Shown in pieces: positions 42,884 through 52,108 of a stretch of DNA of 64,000 nt. Origin of the DNA: Caulobacter endophyticus (GTDB lineage: Bacteria > Pseudomonadota > Alphaproteobacteria > Caulobacterales > Caulobacteraceae). How positions within the stretch are numbered: position 1 is the first letter of the stretch; the number at the start of each line of letters is the position of its first letter. The notes below the pieces were generated by a model. It saw only the letters and a program-made list of their open reading frames with translations, was not told the DNA's origin and did not search any database. The DNA lies in assembly GCF_003116815.1 (NCBI RefSeq), contig NZ_QDKQ01000011.1, forward strand, positions 62,001 to 126,000, in the 5' to 3' direction. The translations under genes and the position numbers were made by a program.

Positions 42884-43726
42884 GTGACCAAGCTTATCCT
42901 CAACCGCCGCGGCCTGCTGGCCGCGACCCTGGCCTTCGCCGCGACGCCTTTGCTGGCGCGCGCCGCGACGGCGACCTCGAACACCACCCTCAAGGTCGGC
43001 GGCCGCGACGTCGAGCTGACCATCCTGCGTCCCGACGCGCCCAAGGGGATCATCATCTTCTCGCACGGGGCGGGCGGCTGGCCGGCGCACTATCAGGCGC
43101 TGCTCGACCTGTGGACGGGAGCCGGCTTCATGATCGTCGCGCCGCTGCATGTCGACTCCCAGAAGCACCCCAAGCGCGCCGACTACGACCTGCGCGCGGC
43201 CTTCCCGCTGCGCCTGGCCGACCTGGCGGCCGCCACCGATTACGCCGAAAAGGCCGCGCCCGGCCTGCCGATGGCCTCGGCCGGCCACTCCTATGGTTCG
43301 CTGATGTCGCTGATCCGCGCCGGGGCCATGGAGGGGATGATCCCGGCCCAGGATCCCCGGACCAAGGCCGCCCTGTGCTTTTCCAGCCCCGGCGTCATCA
43401 AGGGGCTGGTGGGGCCGACCTCTTACGCCAGCGTCAAGAAGCCGGTGCTGATGATCACCGGCGACCAGGACGTGCTGCCCGGCATGATCGCCGACTGGCA
43501 TGAGCACCTCTATCCGTTCGAGACCAGTGCGCCGGGCGAGAAGTATCTGTGGGTCGGCAAGGGGATCGGCCATGGCCTGGCCTATCACCCCGAGGCGCCG
43601 GGCTTTAACGAGGCCTCGGCCCTCAGCGTGGCCTTCCTGAAGGCCAAGGTGCTGGGCGACAAGGCCGCCGAGGCGGTGCTGGCCGCGCAGGGCTCGACCC
43701 CGCTGGCGGACTGGAAGGCGCGCTAG
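42884..43726 (+). CDS. Exported alpha/beta hydrolase
   Basis: 280 residues. A signal peptide (LNRRGLLAATLAFAATPLLARA; RRGLLA suggests Tat) is followed by an alpha/beta hydrolase fold with FSHGAGGWPAHYQALL, the nucleophile elbow AGHSYGS, the acid in MITGDQDVLPGM and the histidine in GIGHGLAYH. Substrate is unknown; the pattern is like platelet-activating-factor acetylhydrolase or chlorophyllase-type proteins. The GTG at 42884 has GGGGCT about 5 bases upstream; the GTG at 42872 is an alternative. Confidence 0.82.
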   Translation: MTKLILNRRGLLAATLAFAATPLLARAATATSNTTLKVGGRDVELTILRPDAPKGIIIFSHGAGGWPAHYQALLDLWTGAGFMIVAPLHVDSQKHPKRADYDLRAAFPLRLADLAAATDYAEKAAPGLPMASAGHSYGSLMSLIRAGAMEGMIPAQDPRTKAALCFSSPGVIKGLVGPTSYASVKKPVLMITGDQDVLPGMIADWHEHLYPFETSAPGEKYLWVGKGIGHGLAYHPEAPGFNEASALSVAFLKAKVLGDKAAEAVLAAQGSTPLADWKAR

Positions 43727-43734
43727 CGTCGAAA

Positions 43735-43768
43735 GCGGATGCTTTCCCGGATACGGGCGAGCATCCGC
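43735..43768 (+). terminator. Hairpin after the alpha/beta hydrolase gene
   Basis: 9-bp perfect stem GCGGATGCT / AGCATCCGC enclosing a second small stem CCCG-gata-CGGG. No T-run, so termination is uncertain. It precedes prfA. Confidence 0.5.
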
Positions 43769-43823
43769 CTCCATTCCATTCCCCCCCGAAAAGGCCTAGA
43801 GAGACCGGCCCCATCCCTCAGCC

Positions 43824-44900
<1,077 letters not shown>

Positions 44901-44907
44901 GGTCGAA

Positions 44908-45044
44908 GATCCTCCCCCACTGGGGGAGGTGGCCCGGAGGGCCGGAGGGGGGACGTTTTCAGCTTCCGCTGAAGCAGCCCCCTTCGTGGCGACTTGCCTC
45001 TCCGTCGCCTTTGACGACACCTCTCCCTTCAGGGAGAGGGTCTC
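44908..45044. repeat. Intergenic palindromic element, family A, copy 4
   Basis: Left half 44908-44954 has CCTCCCCCACTGGGGGAGG, inner hairpin GGCCCGGAGGGCC and GGAGGGGGGAC. The right part is composite: CAGCCCCCTTCGTGGCGACTTG then CTCTCCGTCGCC...GACGACACC and an outer hairpin CTCTCCCTTCAGGGAGAG. It lies between the convergent prfA and GNAT genes. Confidence 0.82.
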
Positions 45045-45045
45045 G

Positions 45046-45570
45046 TCAGATGGATTTCTCCATCACCACGAAGCTCAGGTCATCCCGCAGCGGCTTGCCG
45101 AAACGGTCGTCGCCGTGGGGGAAGGGGCGGGTCTCGCCGGTGAGGGCGTAGCCGCGGCGCTGGTACCAGGCGATCAGGGTGTCGCGGATGTGGACCACGG
45201 TCATCTGCATGCGGTCCGCGCCGCGTTCCTTGGCGTAGGCCTCGCCGGCGGCCAGCAGGGTGCGGCCCATCTGCCGGTCTTGAAGGTCTGGACGGATCGT
45301 CAGCATGCCCAGGTACCAGACGCCGGCCTGCGCCGGTTCAAGCCACACGCAGCCCAGAATGGGCCCCTCTGCTTCGTCGCGGGCGGTTAGGATCAGGGCG
45401 TCGGGCGACGCCGCCAGGTCGGCTTGCAGGCTTTCAAGGTCGATGCGCTGGCCGTCGATATAGCCCGCCTCGGTGGTCCAGCCGGCCTGGGCCCCCTGCC
45501 CGCGATAGGCGGAGTTGACCAGGGCGACGAGGGCTTCGTGTTCGGACGGAGCGGCGGGGGCGAAGATCAT
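45046..45570 (-). CDS. GNAT-family N-acetyltransferase
   Basis: 174 residues. The acetyl-CoA-binding motif A is in YLGMLTIRPDLQDRQMGRTLL with later MQMTVVHIRDTLIAWYQRRGY, the standard GNAT strand-helix-strand. The N-terminal part (ALVALVNSAYRGQGAQAGWT) is typical of a GNAT group found in Alphaproteobacteria. Acceptor unknown. It is followed on the same strand by no operon partner other than the BrkB gene upstream, 47 bases away. Confidence 0.88.
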   Translation of the reverse strand: MIFAPAAPSEHEALVALVNSAYRGQGAQAGWTTEAGYIDGQRIDLESLQADLAASPDALILTARDEAEGPILGCVWLEPAQAGVWYLGMLTIRPDLQDRQMGRTLLAAGEAYAKERGADRMQMTVVHIRDTLIAWYQRRGYALTGETRPFPHGDDRFGKPLRDDLSFVVMEKSI

Positions 45571-45617
45571 GGCGGCAAGCTAAGCCATGCGTCGCGCGCG
45601 GCGCCAAGCGATCAGGC

Positions 45618-46859
45618 TTAAGGCGGCGGCGTCTTCTTGCCCAGGCGCGTGGCCTGGCCCCAGTAGCGGCCGCCGATCCGCTTCACCGTGCCCGCCTCGC
45701 GCTTGATCATCTCCCAGGGGTGGAAGGCCAGCCCCACCGTGTCGGCCATGGCCGCGCCGCGCGCGCCCATCGGCTTTTCGGGGCCGGTGGTGGAGTCGTG
45801 GGCGGTCTGGTGCTCGATCTCGGCGTTGAGCTCGGCGCCGACCAGCACGGTCATGATCGAGAACCATACCCAGACCATGAAGGCGATCACCGCCCCCAGC
45901 GGCCCGTAGGTGGCGTCGTAGTGGGCGATGCGGTTGACGTAGATCGAAAAGCCCAGCGAGCCCACCAGCCAGGCGGCCGCGCCGAACAGCGCTCCCAGCA
46001 CCACCCAGCGCCAGCGCGGCCGCGTCCGGCAGGGGGCGAACCGGTAGAGCATGGCGAAGGCCAGGGCCGTGACCAGCCAGACGGCCAGCCAGCGCAGCGG
46101 GATCCAGAAGGCCGAGATCGCGCCCAGGCCTACCTGCTCCAGCACGATCGGCATGGCGATCAGCACCGCGGCGATGAACACCGCATAGAGCAGGGCGCAC
46201 AGGGTGAAGCCGTAGGTGAGGGCGGTCTTGGAGACGAAGTTGCGCTTCTCGTCTTCGTCATAGGCCACGTTCAGCCCGTCGAAGAGCGCCTTCATGCTGG
46301 CGTTGGCGCTCCAGATCGACAGCAGCAGGCTGACCACGAAGGCCACGCCCAGCTTGCCGCCCTCCTGGCCGGCCAGGCGCAGCATCTGCTCGCCGACGAT
46401 CTGGACGACGCTGGCCGGAAACACCGTGGCCATCTCCTGCAGTTGCTTCTCCACCGCCGCCACGTCGGCGAACAGGCCGTACAGCGAGACGAAGGCGCCG
46501 ATGGCGGGGAACAGAGCCAGCAGGGTGTAGAAGGTGACGCCTCCGGCCACCGAGGGCAGCTTGTCGACGCTGATCTCGCGGGCTGTGCGCCATAGGATGT
46601 CGCGCCAGCCCAGCAGGGGGATGCCGTGCGGATGGCGGGCGGCGCGGCCGCGGCGGGGCTCGGCCTGGTCGAATTCGTGCGGCGGCATGGTCCGGTCTTC
46701 CGACAGGCCCGGCGGCGGCGCATGCGGTTCGACCTGGGGCTCCAGGCGCTTGGGGAAGGCGAAGGGCGCGACCGCCAGCAGCAGGATCCACGGCGCCAGG
46801 TGATAGGGCCGCGAGGCCAGCCACGACCTTACGGGGCGTCGCGGCGTGGTGTCGGTCAT
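45618..46859 (-). CDS. YihY/BrkB (virulence factor BrkB) family membrane protein
   Basis: 413 residues. The long N-terminal segment to about residue 95 is cytosolic and Pro/Arg-rich except for one hydrophobic stretch (APWILLLAVAPFAF). The conserved BrkB core starts at WRTAREISVDKLPSVAGGVTFYTLLALFPAIGAFVSLYGL and has about six helices; VWFSIMTVLVGAELNAEIEHQT is its final helix motif. Family role unclear (once thought an RNase, now seen as membrane protein). The extra N-terminal helix is not usual. Confidence 0.9.
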   Translation of the reverse strand: MTDTTPRRPVRSWLASRPYHLAPWILLLAVAPFAFPKRLEPQVEPHAPPPGLSEDRTMPPHEFDQAEPRRGRAARHPHGIPLLGWRDILWRTAREISVDKLPSVAGGVTFYTLLALFPAIGAFVSLYGLFADVAAVEKQLQEMATVFPASVVQIVGEQMLRLAGQEGGKLGVAFVVSLLLSIWSANASMKALFDGLNVAYDEDEKRNFVSKTALTYGFTLCALLYAVFIAAVLIAMPIVLEQVGLGAISAFWIPLRWLAVWLVTALAFAMLYRFAPCRTRPRWRWVVLGALFGAAAWLVGSLGFSIYVNRIAHYDATYGPLGAVIAFMVWVWFSIMTVLVGAELNAEIEHQTAHDSTTGPEKPMGARGAAMADTVGLAFHPWEMIKREAGTVKRIGGRYWGQATRLGKKTPPP

Positions 46860-46945
46860 GAGCGGGCCTCCCTGCTGGTCAAATCCGTCAGGCCGTCCGG
46901 TGTTCCCGTCTTGCAAAGCTGCACCGCCGTGATCACCTTGCCGCC

Positions 46946-47710
46946 ATGCAAGCCCAGGTCGCCTCGCTCTATCGCCATCCCGTCAAGGGGTTCACGCCCG
47001 AGCGCCTGGAGACGGCGACGCTGCAGGCCGGCGCCTGCTTTCCCTGCGACCGGCTCTATGCGGTCGAGGACGGCCCCAGCGGCTTCGACGCCGCCGCGCC
47101 GGGGCACCTGTCGAAAATGAAGTTCACGGTGCTGGCCAAGATCCCGGCCGTCGCCAGGGCGCGCACCGCCTATGACGAGGCGACCGGCGTGCTGACCGCC
47201 TCGGCCGAGGGGCTGGCGCCCTTCGTGGGCGATCTCTCGGGCGACGAAGGCCGGCGCGGCTTCGAGGCCTGGCTGGCGGCCCTGCTGGGCGACGATATCA
47301 AGGGCCCGCTGCGGGTGCTGGAAGGACCGGGCGCGCACCGGTTCATGGACAGCAAGTCCGGCTTCGTCTCGATCGTGAACCTGGCCAGCGTGCGCGACCT
47401 CGCCGAAAAGATCGGCCGCCCCATCGATCCCCTGCGCTTCCGCGCCAACCTCTATGTCGAGGGCTGGCCGGCCTGGGCCGAGAACGGCTGGACCGGCCGG
47501 ACGGTGCGGGTGGGCGGGGCCACCGCGCAGGTGCTGAAGCCGATCGTCCGCTGCGCCGCCACCCACGTCGACCCGGTCACCGCCGAGCGCGACATCGAGG
47601 TGGTGAAGGCCCTGTTCGACAACTACGGCCACATGTTCTGCGGCATCTATCTCGACGTCACCGAAGGCGGCGCGGTGGGGCAGGGCGACGCGGTGGTGGT
47701 GGTGGAGTAG
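46946..47710 (+). CDS. MOSC-domain protein
   Basis: 254 residues. An N-terminal MOSC_N beta-barrel (VASLYRHPVKGFTPERLETA, FPCDRLYAVEDG) is followed by the MOSC domain (LRFRANLYVEGWPAWAENGW, VRCAATHVDPVTAERD). The cysteine in VRCAATHVDP is the residue that ligands the molybdenum cofactor in related mARC proteins. The protein could reduce N-hydroxylated compounds or carry sulphur. Its gene is convergent with parE, with 3 bases between the stops. Confidence 0.9.
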   Translation: MQAQVASLYRHPVKGFTPERLETATLQAGACFPCDRLYAVEDGPSGFDAAAPGHLSKMKFTVLAKIPAVARARTAYDEATGVLTASAEGLAPFVGDLSGDEGRRGFEAWLAALLGDDIKGPLRVLEGPGAHRFMDSKSGFVSIVNLASVRDLAEKIGRPIDPLRFRANLYVEGWPAWAENGWTGRTVRVGGATAQVLKPIVRCAATHVDPVTAERDIEVVKALFDNYGHMFCGIYLDVTEGGAVGQGDAVVVVE

Positions 47711-47713
47711 GTC

Positions 47714-48004
47714 CTAGAGACGGGACCCGGGGTCCATCTGCTGGTGCAGTATGCGGACGACCTCGATGCCCCGGTCGGCGAGGCGATAGTAGATCATGTG
47801 GGAGCCGCTCGGATGGCGGCGATAGCCATCCCGAACGTGGCCGCAGGCTTCGCCGAGCGAGGGGCCGGCGGCGAGGCGTTTCAGGAGCTTGTTCAGGCCG
47901 CTGGCGTAATCGTCGGCGCGCTTGGCGCCCCAGCGGTCGTGCGAATAGTTCCAGATGTCGCGGAGATCCTTCCTGGCCAGTGGTCGGAAGGCGAGGCGGC
48001 TCAC
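47714..48004 (-). CDS. parE: Type II toxin, RelE/ParE family
   Basis: 96 residues. Typical ParE pattern: [31 protein letters not shown], then [35 protein letters not shown] and [11 protein letters not shown]. ParE toxins poison DNA gyrase. The GTG start overlaps the antitoxin stop by four bases (GTGA). The pair has the usual antitoxin-first order. ParE over RelE is favoured by the [12 protein letters not shown] strand and by the ParD-like partner. Confidence 0.92.
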   Translation of the reverse strand: MSRLAFRPLARKDLRDIWNYSHDRWGAKRADDYASGLNKLLKRLAAGPSLGEACGHVRDGYRRHPSGSHMIYYRLADRGIEVVRILHQQMDPGSRL

Positions 48005-48264
48005 GGCTTGGCGGACCCGCGCGAGGCTTGTTCGTCGTGCATCTCGGCGATGAATTCCTCGAAGTCGAAGTCCTCGGCGAACCCGCTCGCCTCGCCTTCG
48101 GCCAGGGCGTTGCGCAGCGCGTCGAGCTTGGTCTCGTGCTCTTCCAGCATTCGCAGGCCGGCGCGGATGACGTCGCTGGCCGAGCCGTAGCGGCCTTGCG
48201 CCACCTGGGCTTCGATGAATTCCTGGAAGTGAGGCCCGAGGCTGACCGAGGTGTTCTTGCTCAT
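48001..48264 (-). CDS. parD: Type II antitoxin, ParD family
   Basis: 87 residues. The ribbon-helix-helix start [41 protein letters not shown] is the ParD/CC2985-type hallmark; the C-terminal acidic part ([17 protein letters not shown]) would wrap the toxin. Transcription probably starts in the 24-base gap that separates the ATG from the 17-bp palindrome at 48288-48304, pointing to autorepression. Confidence 0.93.
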   Translation of the reverse strand: MSKNTSVSLGPHFQEFIEAQVAQGRYGSASDVIRAGLRMLEEHETKLDALRNALAEGEASGFAEDFDFEEFIAEMHDEQASRGSAKP

Positions 48265-48287
48265 AGCAGGCTCCTACAAGCCACAGC

Positions 48288-48304
48288 ATACCAATTATTG
48301 GTAT
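48288..48304. promoter_or_regulatory. Candidate ParD operator: 17-bp perfect palindrome
   Basis: ATACCAATTATTGGTAT has two perfect 8-bp arms around one central base and is AT-rich in a GC-rich context. It is 24 bases upstream of the parD ATG and 61 bases before prmC on the other strand, so it may also touch prmC expression. Confidence 0.7.
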
Positions 48305-48364
48305 CCATCCGCAATCTCGCCCTCGACCTCGCACTCGTCGCCGCGACGCGCTATTGGAGCCGCC

Positions 48365-49234
48365 ATGACCCTCACCCTCGTCAAAGCCTGGAACGGCGCC
48401 AAGGAGCGCCTGAAGGAAGCCGGCATCGACCAGCCCGCCATCGACGCGCGCCTGATGCTTGAAGTCGCCGCCGGCGTCAGCCGCACGGACATCATCACCG
48501 ACCCCTATCGCGAGCTGACCGCCGAGCAGGTCGCCACGCTGGACGAGTACCTGGAGCGCCGCGCCCGCCGCGAGCCGGTCAGCCACATCATCGGCCGCAA
48601 GGGCTTCTGGAAGATCCTGCTGTCGGTGACCAAGGACGTCCTGACCCCGCGTCCGGAGACCGAGGTCATCGTCGACGAGGTGCTCAAGGCCTTCCCCGAG
48701 ACCATGGCCTTCAACCTGCTGGACCTGGGCGTCGGCTCGGGCTCGATGCTGATGGCCATCCTGGCCGAGCGCCCGGCCGCCAAGGGCCTGGGCATCGATA
48801 TCTCCGAAGAGGCCCTGGCCGTGGCGCGCGAGAACGCCGCCAACCTCGACCTCGACGGCCGCGTCGCGCTGATGCGCGGCGACTGGACGACGGGCCTGGG
48901 CGACGCCTCGTTCGACGTCGTGGTCTCCAACCCGCCCTACATTCCCACCGCCGACATCGACACCCTGGAGCCGGAAGTGCGCGACCACGAGCCGCGCCTG
49001 GCCCTGGACGGCGGCGCCGACGGCCTGACCGCCTATCGCGCCCTGGCGCCCGAGATCCTGCGGGTGCTCAAGCCTGGCGGCCTGTTCTGCGTCGAGATCG
49101 GTTTCGATCAGTCGGCGGACGTCGAGATCCTGTTCAAGGCGGCCGGTGCCCAGAACGTCCGGACGGTCAAGGACCTGTCTACCCACGACCGCGTTGTCAC
49201 GGGCTTCAAAAACCCCTTGGAAACGTCGGCGTGA
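48365..49234 (+). CDS. prmC: Peptide chain release factor N5-glutamine methyltransferase
   Basis: 289 residues. Methylates the GGQ glutamine of release factors. The motif NPPY in VVSNPPYIPTAD, the SAM-binding LDLGVGSGSMLMAILAE and HIIGRKGFWKILLSVTKDVLTPRPETE are typical. The usual SAM motif is LDLGTGSG; V replaces T here. The ATG at 48365 is preferred over an upstream open frame that reads across the parD operator. Confidence 0.95.
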   Translation: MTLTLVKAWNGAKERLKEAGIDQPAIDARLMLEVAAGVSRTDIITDPYRELTAEQVATLDEYLERRARREPVSHIIGRKGFWKILLSVTKDVLTPRPETEVIVDEVLKAFPETMAFNLLDLGVGSGSMLMAILAERPAAKGLGIDISEEALAVARENAANLDLDGRVALMRGDWTTGLGDASFDVVVSNPPYIPTADIDTLEPEVRDHEPRLALDGGADGLTAYRALAPEILRVLKPGGLFCVEIGFDQSADVEILFKAAGAQNVRTVKDLSTHDRVVTGFKNPLETSA

Positions 49235-49486
49235 GGCGGTAGACGAAAAGGGTCTCCTTCCAAATCGCCGGGTGACGGGAAGAGCGGTCGTTTCGACGAT
49301 CGCCAGACGCATCCGGCAGGCGCGAACGGCCGACGAGGCCGAAAGCCGCGCCCGATCCGGACGGAGACTCTACGGAAACCCAGGTCTCAAGAACATCGAA
49401 GGCGAGCCCGAGACGGGCGCACCCAGTCTCAAGAGACCGAATACCGATCGGGCTAAAGTGTCCCGATCGGACAGGTTCAGAAGAAG

Positions 49487-50602
49487 ATGAGAGATTTCAA
49501 GGGCATGAAGCGCCAGCGTGGCCGCAACAACCGCGGGGGCGGTGGTGGCAAGCCGCAGCAGCACAACGCCAACCGGGCCTTCGATTCGAACGGTCCGGAT
49601 GGCGTGAAGGTCCGCGGCGCGGCCCAGAGCGTCTATGAAAAGTACCAGCAGCTGGCCCGCGACGCCTCGTCGTCCGGCGACCGGGTGCTGGCCGAGAACT
49701 ACTTGCAGCACGCAGAGCACTACTTCCGCGTCCTGCGCGCCATCCAGCCGAATCGTCCGGTCAGCGACATCATCGGCAAGGACGCCTACTCGGCCTACGA
49801 GATCGACTTCGAAGCCGAGCCGGAAGAGGCCCCCGAGGCCCCGCCGGCCGCCGAGACGCCCGCCGAGGGCGCTGAAGGCGGCGAGGGCGGCGAAGGCCAG
49901 GGCGAGCAACGCCGTGACCGCAACCGCGACCGCTTCGAGAACCGCGACCGTGACCGCAACCGCGATCGCGACCGTGACGGTCAGCAGGGCGAAGGCCGCC
50001 GCGACCGCTGGCGCGACCGCGACGATCGCGACCGCAACCGTGATGACCGCCCTCGTGACGATCGTCCCCGCGATGATCGTCCCCGTGACGACCGGCCGCG
50101 CGAAGAGCGCTTCCGCGACCGTGACGACCGTCCCCGTGATGATCGCCCGCGCGACGACCGTCCCCGGGAAGAGCGTCAGCCGCGCGAGGACCGCCCGGCG
50201 GCCGAAGGCGGCGAGTTCCAGGGCGAGGCCCGCGAAGGCCGCCGCTCGCGCCGCGACCGGGATCGTGACCGCAACCGCGATCGCGACCGCAGCGAGCGCG
50301 ATCCGCTGGCCGTGATCGAGCCGGAAGCCGGTCCGCTGGGCGGCGAAGCGCAGGCGACCGAAAGCTCGCCGGTGCTGCGCGGCCAGGACGGCGCCGTCAG
50401 CCACGCTCCGGCGTTCCTGGGCCGCAAGTCCGAACCCAAGCCGGCCCCCGAGCCGAAGACCGAAACCGCTCCGGCGGCCGAGACCCCCGCCGCCCCGGCC
50501 CCCGAGGCCGCCGGCGAAGAGGTCAAGAAGCCCCGTCGTCGCCGCGCCCCGCGCAGCTTCGAAGGCGGCGACGCCCCGGCTTCAGAGCCGGAAGACGCCT
50601 GA
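49487..50602 (+). CDS. DUF4167 protein with Arg/Asp repeat tract
   Basis: 371 residues. The N-terminal ~110 residues are the DUF4167 domain (RQRGRNNRGGGGGKPQQHNANRAFDSNGPDG, then YEKYQQLARDASSSGDRVLAENYLQHAEHYFRVL). From ~140 to 260 comes a long repeat tract, R-D-(D/N)-R and RDDRP units, then an Ala/Pro/Glu-rich tail ending KKPRRRRAPRSFEGG. The protein is likely RNA-binding. In Alphaproteobacteria this family commonly follows prmC. 49235-49486 before it holds no other gene, though two CCGATCGG boxes are found at 49455-49480. Confidence 0.88.
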   Translation: MRDFKGMKRQRGRNNRGGGGGKPQQHNANRAFDSNGPDGVKVRGAAQSVYEKYQQLARDASSSGDRVLAENYLQHAEHYFRVLRAIQPNRPVSDIIGKDAYSAYEIDFEAEPEEAPEAPPAAETPAEGAEGGEGGEGQGEQRRDRNRDRFENRDRDRNRDRDRDGQQGEGRRDRWRDRDDRDRNRDDRPRDDRPRDDRPRDDRPREERFRDRDDRPRDDRPRDDRPREERQPREDRPAAEGGEFQGEAREGRRSRRDRDRDRNRDRDRSERDPLAVIEPEAGPLGGEAQATESSPVLRGQDGAVSHAPAFLGRKSEPKPAPEPKTETAPAAETPAAPAPEAAGEEVKKPRRRRAPRSFEGGDAPASEPEDA

Positions 50603-50608
50603 GGTCAT

Positions 50609-50631
50609 CCGCCGCGAGGACTTGGCGGCGG
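50609..50631 (+). terminator. Weak hairpin after the DUF4167 gene
   Basis: CCGCCGC / GCGGCGG stem with a 9-base loop, 7 bases past the stop. No T-run. Confidence 0.45.
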
Positions 50632-50647
50632 ATCAACCCATAGGCTA

Positions 50648-50672
50648 GGCTCTCCTGGACCACAGGAGAGCC
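50648..50672 (+). promoter_or_regulatory. Perfect inverted repeat enclosing the ribosome binding site of the heme-PAS kinase gene
   Basis: GGCTCTCCTG-gacca-CAGGAGAGCC: perfect 10-bp arms, 5-base loop, 4 bases before the ATG at 50677. The only good Shine-Dalgarno sequence (AGGAG, 50665-50669) is within the 3' arm. It could block ribosome loading as an RNA hairpin, or act as a DNA operator. Confidence 0.7.
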
Positions 50673-50676
50673 AGCC

Positions 50677-51708
50677 ATGGGCGGGCGTGGAACACAGTCC
50701 GGCGGAGCGGGCGACGAAGCCCGCTATCGCGCCATCGTCGACACGGCGGTGGACGCCATCGTCGTCATCGACGAGTACGGCCGCATCGAAGCCTTCAATC
50801 CGGCCGCCGAGCGACTGTTCGGCTATGCCGCGGCCGACATGATCGGCGGCAACGTCAACACCCTGATGCCCGAGCCGCATCACGGCGCCCACGACGGCTA
50901 TCTCGACACTTACCGCCGCACCGGCGAGCGCCGGATCATCGGCATCGGCCGCGAGGTGTTCGGGCGGCGCCAGGACGGCACGACCTTTCCCCTCGAACTG
51001 TCCATCGCCGAGTGGCGCTCGGGCGACCGGCGCTTCTTCACCGGCGTCATGCGCGACGTCACCGAGCGCAAGCGGGCCGAGGAACTGCAGCGGCTGCTGG
51101 TCAACGAGCTCAATCACCGGGTCAAGAACACCCTGGCCACCGTGCAGTCGGTGGCCGGCCAGACCCTGCGCAACGCCGCCGACCTGGGCGACGCCCGCGA
51201 GTCGCTGACCACGCGCCTGCTGGCCTTGGCCCGGACCCACGACATTCTCACCCGTGAGGCGTGGGACGGCGCGGACCTGCACGACATCGTGGCGGGCCTG
51301 GTGGACTCCTATGGAGACGCCTCTCGCTTTGAACTGGCCGGGCCGCCGGTAAGGCTGTCGCCCAAGACCGCGCTGTCGCTGTCTCTGGCCCTGCACGAGC
51401 TGACCACCAACGCGGCCAAGTACGGCGCCCTGTCGCAATCGACCGGCCAGGTGCGGATCAGCTGGAGCCGGGAAGGCGAGGGCGACGACGAGCGGCTGCG
51501 ACTGCGCTGGCAGGAGGCCGGCGGCCCTCCGGTGTCGCCGCCGGAACGCAAGGGCTTCGGCAGCCGCCTGATCACGCGCGGGCTGGCGCTGGAGCTCGAC
51601 GGCGAGGCGGCGCTCGACTATCCGCCCGAGGGCGTGGTCTGCACCATCGTCGCCCGTATCCGCCGCCGCCCGGCGGCCCAGCCGGCGCCTGCCCGGGGAG
51701 CCGCCTGA
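50677..51708 (+). CDS. Probable heme-PAS (FixL-like) HWE histidine kinase
   Basis: 343 residues, cytosolic. Residues ~15-132 form one PAS domain very like the oxygen-sensing heme PAS of FixL: ERLFGY, NVNTLMPEP, then HDGYLDTYRRTGE, RIIGIGREVFGRRQDGTTFP and FTGVMRDVTE. By alignment to remembered B. japonicum FixL, H72 matches the heme ligand H200 and R92 the distal R220. The kinase core has H147 in LLVNELNHRVKNTLAT, the W motif AWDGADLHD and ALHELTTNAAKYGAL, so it is HWE rather than HisKA. Stop and ATG of the response regulator overlap by one base. Heme binding is inferred. Confidence 0.85.
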   Translation: MGGRGTQSGGAGDEARYRAIVDTAVDAIVVIDEYGRIEAFNPAAERLFGYAAADMIGGNVNTLMPEPHHGAHDGYLDTYRRTGERRIIGIGREVFGRRQDGTTFPLELSIAEWRSGDRRFFTGVMRDVTERKRAEELQRLLVNELNHRVKNTLATVQSVAGQTLRNAADLGDARESLTTRLLALARTHDILTREAWDGADLHDIVAGLVDSYGDASRFELAGPPVRLSPKTALSLSLALHELTTNAAKYGALSQSTGQVRISWSREGEGDDERLRLRWQEAGGPPVSPPERKGFGSRLITRGLALELDGEAALDYPPEGVVCTIVARIRRRPAAQPAPARGAA

Positions 51709-52046
51709 TGCGGGTGCTGATCGTCGAGGACGAGATCATGGTCGCCATGCTGGTCGAGGACCTGCTGACCGACCTGGGCTGCGACGTCACCGGCCCGGCG
51801 GTCTCGGCCGAGACGGCGGTGGAGGCCGCGCGGCGCGAGGTCGTCGACTTCGCCCTGCTGGACGTGAACCTGGACGGCGGCACCTCGTTCGCCGCCGCCG
51901 ACGTGCTGCGCGAGCGCGGCGTGCCCTTCGCCTTCGTCACCGGCTACGGCGACCAGGGCGTGCGGCCGGACCTGCGCGACGTGCCGATCCTGGGCAAGCC
52001 GGTCGATCCCCGGCAGCTGGCGCGGACCATCGCCGCCGCCCGCTGA
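51708..52046 (+). CDS. Single-domain response regulator
   Basis: 112 residues, receiver domain only. The phospho-acceptor is D52 (LLDVNLDGG); E7/D8 form the acidic pair, T78 and K97 complete the switch. There is no output domain, so it would act by protein contact or as a phosphate sink. The gene is translationally coupled to the kinase (TGATG) and is its likely partner. Confidence 0.93.
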   Translation: MRVLIVEDEIMVAMLVEDLLTDLGCDVTGPAVSAETAVEAARREVVDFALLDVNLDGGTSFAAADVLRERGVPFAFVTGYGDQGVRPDLRDVPILGKPVDPRQLARTIAAAR

Positions 52047-52108
52047 AGGCGAACCCTCCGGCGCCTGGCGAGTTATCTCGGCTCCTTCGACGTTCCCTGG
52101 AGCCGCCC

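Noticed and set aside
50031-50190. Regular repeats looked at as a possible CRISPR array
   Set aside because: The repeats are in frame inside a protein, with no unique spacers of constant length.
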